Shown: positions 59,570-64,000 of the stretch, one piece after another
Position numbering within the stretch: position 1 is the first letter of the stretch
How the letters are laid out: each line of letters begins with the position of its first letter
Assembly: GCA_037039925.1 (NCBI GenBank)
Contig: JAXRKP010001469.1
Span: 58,533-122,532, forward strand
DNA length: 64,000 nucleotides
DNA from: Doris montereyensis
Taxonomy: Eukaryota > Mollusca > Gastropoda > Nudibranchia > Dorididae
Reading direction: 5' to 3'
Notes under the pieces: model-generated
What the model was told of the DNA's origin: nothing
The model's input: only the letters and a program-made list of their open reading frames with translations
Database searches by the model: none
Program-made: the position numbers and the translations under genes

Positions 59570-61250
59570 GCCTATCTTTGCCCAGTGCTTACAACCTCTT
59601 GCATATCTTGGGTCATCCTGACATGGACCGACTGGACCTGTCGAAGAGAGATCATCAAATTCATCATAAAAGACATTATAATTTGTTGTTAAAGCTTAGC
59701 ATTTATACCATAGATTGTATCTTATGTAAAAATGTCGAAGGCAGCAAATGGAACGAGGTGAAGTGGATGTATAGAGCCGAAAGAAAGTTTTTTTTAAGTG
59801 TTAGGGATAAATTGTTAATCACTTTATTATTGTTAAAGGACATAGACGAGAATAGAAGGAAGCAACAAGAATTGAATTATCAAAATGAGGAAATTAAGAG
59901 GAATACGAAGAGAACGCCGGGCAGTGGACCGGTTAGCATCTGTACGGGGAGTAGATGATCCCGCCCTCCACGACTCTTCTGTTGCCTTGCAGGCGGGTCT
60001 TAGACGACCAAAGCCTAAGGGAGTTAACCCTGACAGAAAACAACCTGCTGCTTGCAGGCCGGTCTTGGTTGACCAAAGGCTAAGAAAGTTAACCCTGACA
60101 TAAAAATAACAACCTGCTGCCTTGCAGGCTGGTCTTGAATGACCAAAGGCTAAGGGAGTTAACCCTGACAGAAAATAGCAAGGCCTGGTAGGGGGCCTCA
60201 AGGTGGCAACCCTACCATCTAAAACAGATTCAGAGAACTAAATATAATATAACCGGCTTGATCTTTCGAAGACGAACTTGGAAACGAATACGGACTGTGA
60301 TCTTTGGAACATGGCAATAAATGGAAAAGAGTTACAATTAGTTGAAGAAATGAAAAAATTCAAAGTAGATATTTTGGCCATTACAGAAACAAAGAAAAAA
60401 GGACTAGGAATAGAAAATGTAGGACCAAATCATATTTTAATCTTCTCAGGAGTAGATGTCAAAGATAGCTCTAGAGCAGGAGTAGTCCTCCTAGTGCCTA
60501 AAACGCACGAAAAGCTATTAGAAAGTTGGAAATGTATAAGCCCCGGCTATTAGAGGTAAATATTAAACCAAAAAGACGAGAAATTAAATTATTAATAGTT
60601 TATGGACCAAACGAAGACGCAACTAAAGAAGAAAAAGATATTTTCGAATAAACGCTAGAGTAAGCAACAATATAGAAACGTCAGAGGAGAGTAATAGGTA
60701 AAGAAGGAGGGACAACAACTTTTCCAAAATGGAGACAAACTAATAGATTTTTGACTAAAGAATAACATGAAAATAGCCAACACCTTTTCCCCTCATAAAG
60801 ATACCCACACATATACAAGAGTAAATGAAGACAGGCGTGAAAAGTCAATGATAGAGTACATAATAGTTAGCAGCTCCCTTTTTACAGTACTTTGGATGCA
60901 AGAGTAAACAGAGGAGCAGAAATATTTAGTGATCATCACTTAGTGTTTGCCAAAATGAGATTACTGACTGAAGAAAATAAGCAGAAAAGGAAAGAGAGAG
61001 CTACTAAACTCAAAATAGAGGAACTAAATAAAGCAGTAGTAAAACAGGTATACCAATCTAAGATAAAAGATTTATCAGTGAAAGACGGATGGATCTGAAT
61101 GATAACACAATAGTGGCAGATGTATAAAGAAACACTTCTCAGTTTTACGGAAGAGGTGTGTGCTAGGAAACAAATTAAAGGAGATAAGAAAAGAACAGCA
61201 TGGTGGAATAAGAATGTCAAGTCTCCCCTCTCTCTCTCTTTTCTCTCCTT
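59570..61250 (+). mobile_element. LINE remnant with APE-type endonuclease
   Basis: The frame 60278-60553 encodes ELQLVEEMKKFKVDILAITE followed by TKKKGLG, the conserved TET motif of APE endonucleases of non-LTR retrotransposons, then SSRAGVVLLVPK. After breaks, LLIVYGPNEDATKEE and RGAEIFSDHHLVFAKMRL carry the YGP and SDH catalytic motifs. The region ends DKKRTAWWNKNV before a TC microsatellite replaces the reverse transcriptase. Frame 59578-59958, Lys/Arg-rich at its end, may belong to the 5' part but is not recognised. The element is truncated and dead. Confidence 0.8.
59983..60185 (+). repeat. About 66-bp tandem repeat, three copies, in the LINE 5' region
   Basis: The unit contains CTTGCAGGCCGGTCTTG, GACCAAAGGCTAAGGGAGTT and AACCCTGACAGAAAA. 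It sits just upstream of the endonuclease frame, where LINE 5' UTRs often carry tandem promoter repeats. A link to the LINE is inferred from position. Confidence 0.85.
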
Positions 61251-61251
61251 C

Positions 61252-61372
<121 letters not shown>

Positions 61373-61689
61373 CTGTTATCTTACCAGGCGTAGTCACAAG
61401 TCTTTGCGTTGTAACCTCTGGTTGTCTTGTTGGGTGTCTGTTATAAGATCTGTTTCGACCTCCATAGATGTAGGGTTGAGGACTTTGATGTCTAGGGGTG
61501 GGGAGGGGAGGAAGTGGAGAAAGAAGGGATAGAACAAGTTTCAAGTAAAAAAAACAACAACAAACATCCATGGTACATAGATTATGAGTTGCGTACCCAA
61601 CAAGATCCATGTCTGACTTCTTTAATCATTAAAACGAACCCTGGTTGCAGTCTTAGCTTTGGTGGAAAGAAACTCAACAGGGAGCCGGA

Positions 61690-61800
61690 TCCAATGTTTA
61701 GGTCCCTGAGCTTCCTTACCCTCTAAGTCTATGAGGACCGGGCCACACCCAGATCACGACTCCTGTGTACCTCCCTGTCTTTGTTTCTTTTCGATGGTTT
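61690..61800 (-). repeat. Dispersed repeat, inverted partner at 39530
   Basis: GAGCTTCCTTACCCTCTAAG, GGGCCACACCCAGATCACGA and GTACCTCCCTGTCTTTG match the reverse complement of 39530-39680. Confidence 0.65.
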
Positions 61801-61809
61801 AGTGACCTA

Positions 61810-62660
61810 CGATGACATATTAACACGAAATGAAGAAAAAAGAAAAGAAAAGAGAAACCCCATGTCAGTTGTTTACTGTAAACACCACATACAATGTTCA
61901 TGACTATGAGTCACATTTGCAATTTGCAGATCAAACCGTGGCCTGGAAATTGAATTATAGATTTTTTCAACGATTTCTTTCTGCTAGTTCTGGTCTGCTG
62001 CAAATGCAAGCGTGTTGGTGATTTTTGGTTTTACCTTCTTCCCCTCTTTACCCAATGCCACCGTGCTCTCACGCCTAAACCACATTTGGTTCTATTTAAG
62101 GGAACTAATTAAATATGTCGTTAACGCCATTCGAAAATATACAGTGACTACCACTCAGACGGAAAAAAACCACTTTTCACCGTTGTAAAAAGTGTCATTG
62201 GAACAGTTTCGAAATCACTTTTGAAAAAAAGTCTGAAGTGAATCAAAATATTGTTACGACCTCTTTGCCACCAATGACACAGACAGCGAGGGGCTAAATC
62301 TTTTTGGCGGTTGCCAAGCCTGGACACAGCAACACAGTCAAGCGTCAATAATGAAAAAAACAACAACAAATACATGAAAATCACACACAAAAACACACAA
62401 AAAACAACCTAAAATAACAAAAAGCAAAAAGCAAAACAAAAACACATTAAAAGCCCAAAACAAAACAAAACAACCCCCCTCCCAAACAATAACCAAAACA
62501 CAAAAGAAGGACACGACCTTCATGAAATAACAACGGGTCTTCAAAAACTCTAGTTTTATCTTGTAAGATAAAATTGAAATAAAGCGACGAATTATGGTAG
62601 GGAACATGAACTTTGTGTATTAAATTCTTTTTTAGCAAACGAAATTAACTTGATGTAAAA
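61810..62660 (-). other. Downstream of the ShKT exon; no exon recognised
   Basis: This is likely intron of the minus-strand gene whose exon lies at 62954-62666. The A/C-rich stretch at 62345-62500 gives hydrophobic minus-strand frames without homology. Confidence 0.4.
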
Positions 62661-62665
62661 CCCAC

Positions 62666-62954
62666 CTGGGGTCTCCGCGGGCCTTTGTACGAGCGCCTAC
62701 TGGACTGGTAAAGACGGTCTCGCCGTCTGAGTGTCGAGTTGATGTCGTTATTTCTTTGTCTGCCGCCAGTGTTGTTGCTTTGGCTGTTGTTGTTGCTGAT
62801 GCTGTTGCTATTCGTGCTGCTACTTCTGCTGCTGTTTGTGTTGTAGATGGAACGAGTGGGAACTCCAGGTCCTGATTTACACAAGCCACAGGTCATAGGA
62901 CAATAATATTTAACCAAAAGGCTCGACTCACAGGTAGAAGTACGCTGACTACAT
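62666..62954 (-). CDS. Exon of an ShKT-domain gene (partial)
   Basis: The exon follows a CATCAG acceptor (phase 2) and ends in phase 0 at CAG|GTGGGT. It encodes RCSQRTSTCESS and then KYYCPMTCGLC, the Cys spacing of the second half of an ShKT (SXC) domain, followed by a Ser/Asn-rich linker (SSRSSSTNSNSISNNN) and an Arg-rich end. ShKT domains occur in astacin proteases, peroxidases, tyrosinases and other secreted proteins, and only sometimes in toxins. The first Cys of the domain should lie in an upstream exon, beyond or near the right edge. Which protein this is cannot be told from one exon. Confidence 0.65.
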
Positions 62955-62964
62955 CTGATGGAAA

Positions 62965-62996
62965 AAGAGAGAGCGAGAGAGAGAGAGAGAGAGAGA
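62965..62996. repeat. (GA)n microsatellite beside the ShKT acceptor
   Basis: A GA run on the plus strand, so the minus strand has a long (TC)n pyrimidine tract ending about 10 bp before the exon acceptor. It probably serves as the polypyrimidine tract. Confidence 0.85.
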
Positions 62997-62999
62997 GGC

Positions 63000-64000
63000 A
63001 TCAAGGGGAAGCTGTTATTACTATTAATCTTTAGAAAGGTTTTAAAGAAATTTGACAAACGTTTCTTTTAAATAGACATACTTTTCACGGGGTAAAACAT
63101 CTTTACCCTTATGATCTATCAGCTCTGCGTTTTCACACAGTGTATTCTTCCCAAGTTCCGTAACACATGATAAACGCAATGGAGACTTGGTCGATTGGTT
63201 GATGATATCCTTTACAAATTTTTCTGACTTTAAAAAAAATTGTTTTCTTCTAGATATTTCAACATATTCTTTTGAAATTTGGCATAAAGATGCTTTATAT
63301 CAGGAGCAAAAGATCCATTCATGATAATATTGATATCTTCTTTTTTTAGAGAATTTTGTTTTCTTCCAAACCTCATTTTTTTTAAAACTTTTCAAACAAC
63401 ACCTATTCAAGCTATCACAAAATTAGTGCATGAGTGTAAGAACATTGATTTGAAATTTCTATGTGCAAAATTATATAGATCTAAAATGAAAACTGCAAGA
63501 GCCTAATGTTATTCAAATTACCTGAAATTACCTATTTGTATCACCAAAAATTGAAGATGTCGGCCGTTTCCATGACAACTGTATTTTTAAAACTGATTTT
63601 CACAATTTTTTCCTCTAATTTCGTCATGCGGAAATCATTTATGAAGCTGAAATTGTGTATGTCTTCAAACCAAAAATAATAAATATCCTCTCAGGACCCC
63701 CCCCCCCCCCCCCCCCACCTCCCCCACTATAAACTGCTTAGAAATAATTCGGCATACGAAACACAACATCTCACAGAATGTCAGTCCGAAGGCTCTAATA
63801 CTAACAGACAGTGTATATTGTACATTTCCCGAGCAGGTAGAACTAACTTTGAATAGACCTGATAACACAGGAACAATGTTGTCACCGAGCCACGACTTGT
63901 TATAGACCATTTCACCAACTTACCCCGCCACTTTATCCTCACACGTGCCTTTTTTCCTTCTCTCCGACGAAGTCGTTCTACCATCTTTTGTTCTTTCTTC
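63000..64000. other. Right edge: no supported feature except a poly-C run
   Basis: A run of about 20 C lies near 63699-63718. The block TCGGCCGTTTCCATGACAAC at 63560 resembles GCGGCCGTTTCTATGGCAAC at 1541-1560, hinting at another old dispersed repeat. No exon is supported. Confidence 0.45.

Overview
This is a eukaryotic window from an invertebrate animal, most likely a mollusc or another lophotrochozoan. The taxon is an inference from AT-rich DNA, medium-sized GT-AG introns, invertebrate-style tRNA-SINEs, CR1/Rex1-like LINE remnants and an ShKT exon. There is no operon logic here. The genes are exon/intron genes separated by repeat-rich DNA, and most long open frames are intronic or simple-repeat noise.

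Layout. (1) 412-19737 (+): the last 19 coding exons of HEATR1 (UTP10/BAP28), a nucleolar SSU-processome protein; its introns hold SINEs, a 1.18-kb DNA transposon with perfect inverted repeats, minisatellites and a LINE fragment. (2) About 20.5-24.4 kb: intergenic DNA with SINEs, a long (TA)n tract and a degenerate MITE. (3) 30853-25073 (-): an LRRC73-type leucine-rich-repeat gene whose last exon adds a Ser/acidic then Lys-rich tail that the human protein lacks. (4) 34917-40336 (+): DESI2, a five-exon PPPDE deSUMOylating-protease-type gene with its catalytic His and Cys intact. LRRC73 and DESI2 are divergent, about 4 kb apart. (5) 40.3-62.6 kb: a long gene-poor stretch with several minisatellite arrays (24, about 40-50, 71 and about 62 bp units), microsatellites, SINEs and a second LINE remnant. 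(6) 62954-62666 (-): one exon of an otherwise unseen ShKT-domain gene.

The three main genes have no evident joint pathway. HEATR1 and DESI2 both map to human 1q43-q44, so their linkage here may be old synteny. Coding frames of HEATR1 and the LRRC73-like gene are broken at five places, each explained by one missing base while splice sites and homology continue on both sides. Two donor sites show a similar one-base oddity. I read these mainly as assembly indels rather than pseudogenes.

I did not find a clearly new molecular system. The most interesting items are a decayed duplicate exon inside HEATR1 that would act as a poison exon if spliced in, the LRRC73 tail and its extra exon, the intact inverted-repeat transposon, and the SINE and satellite families.
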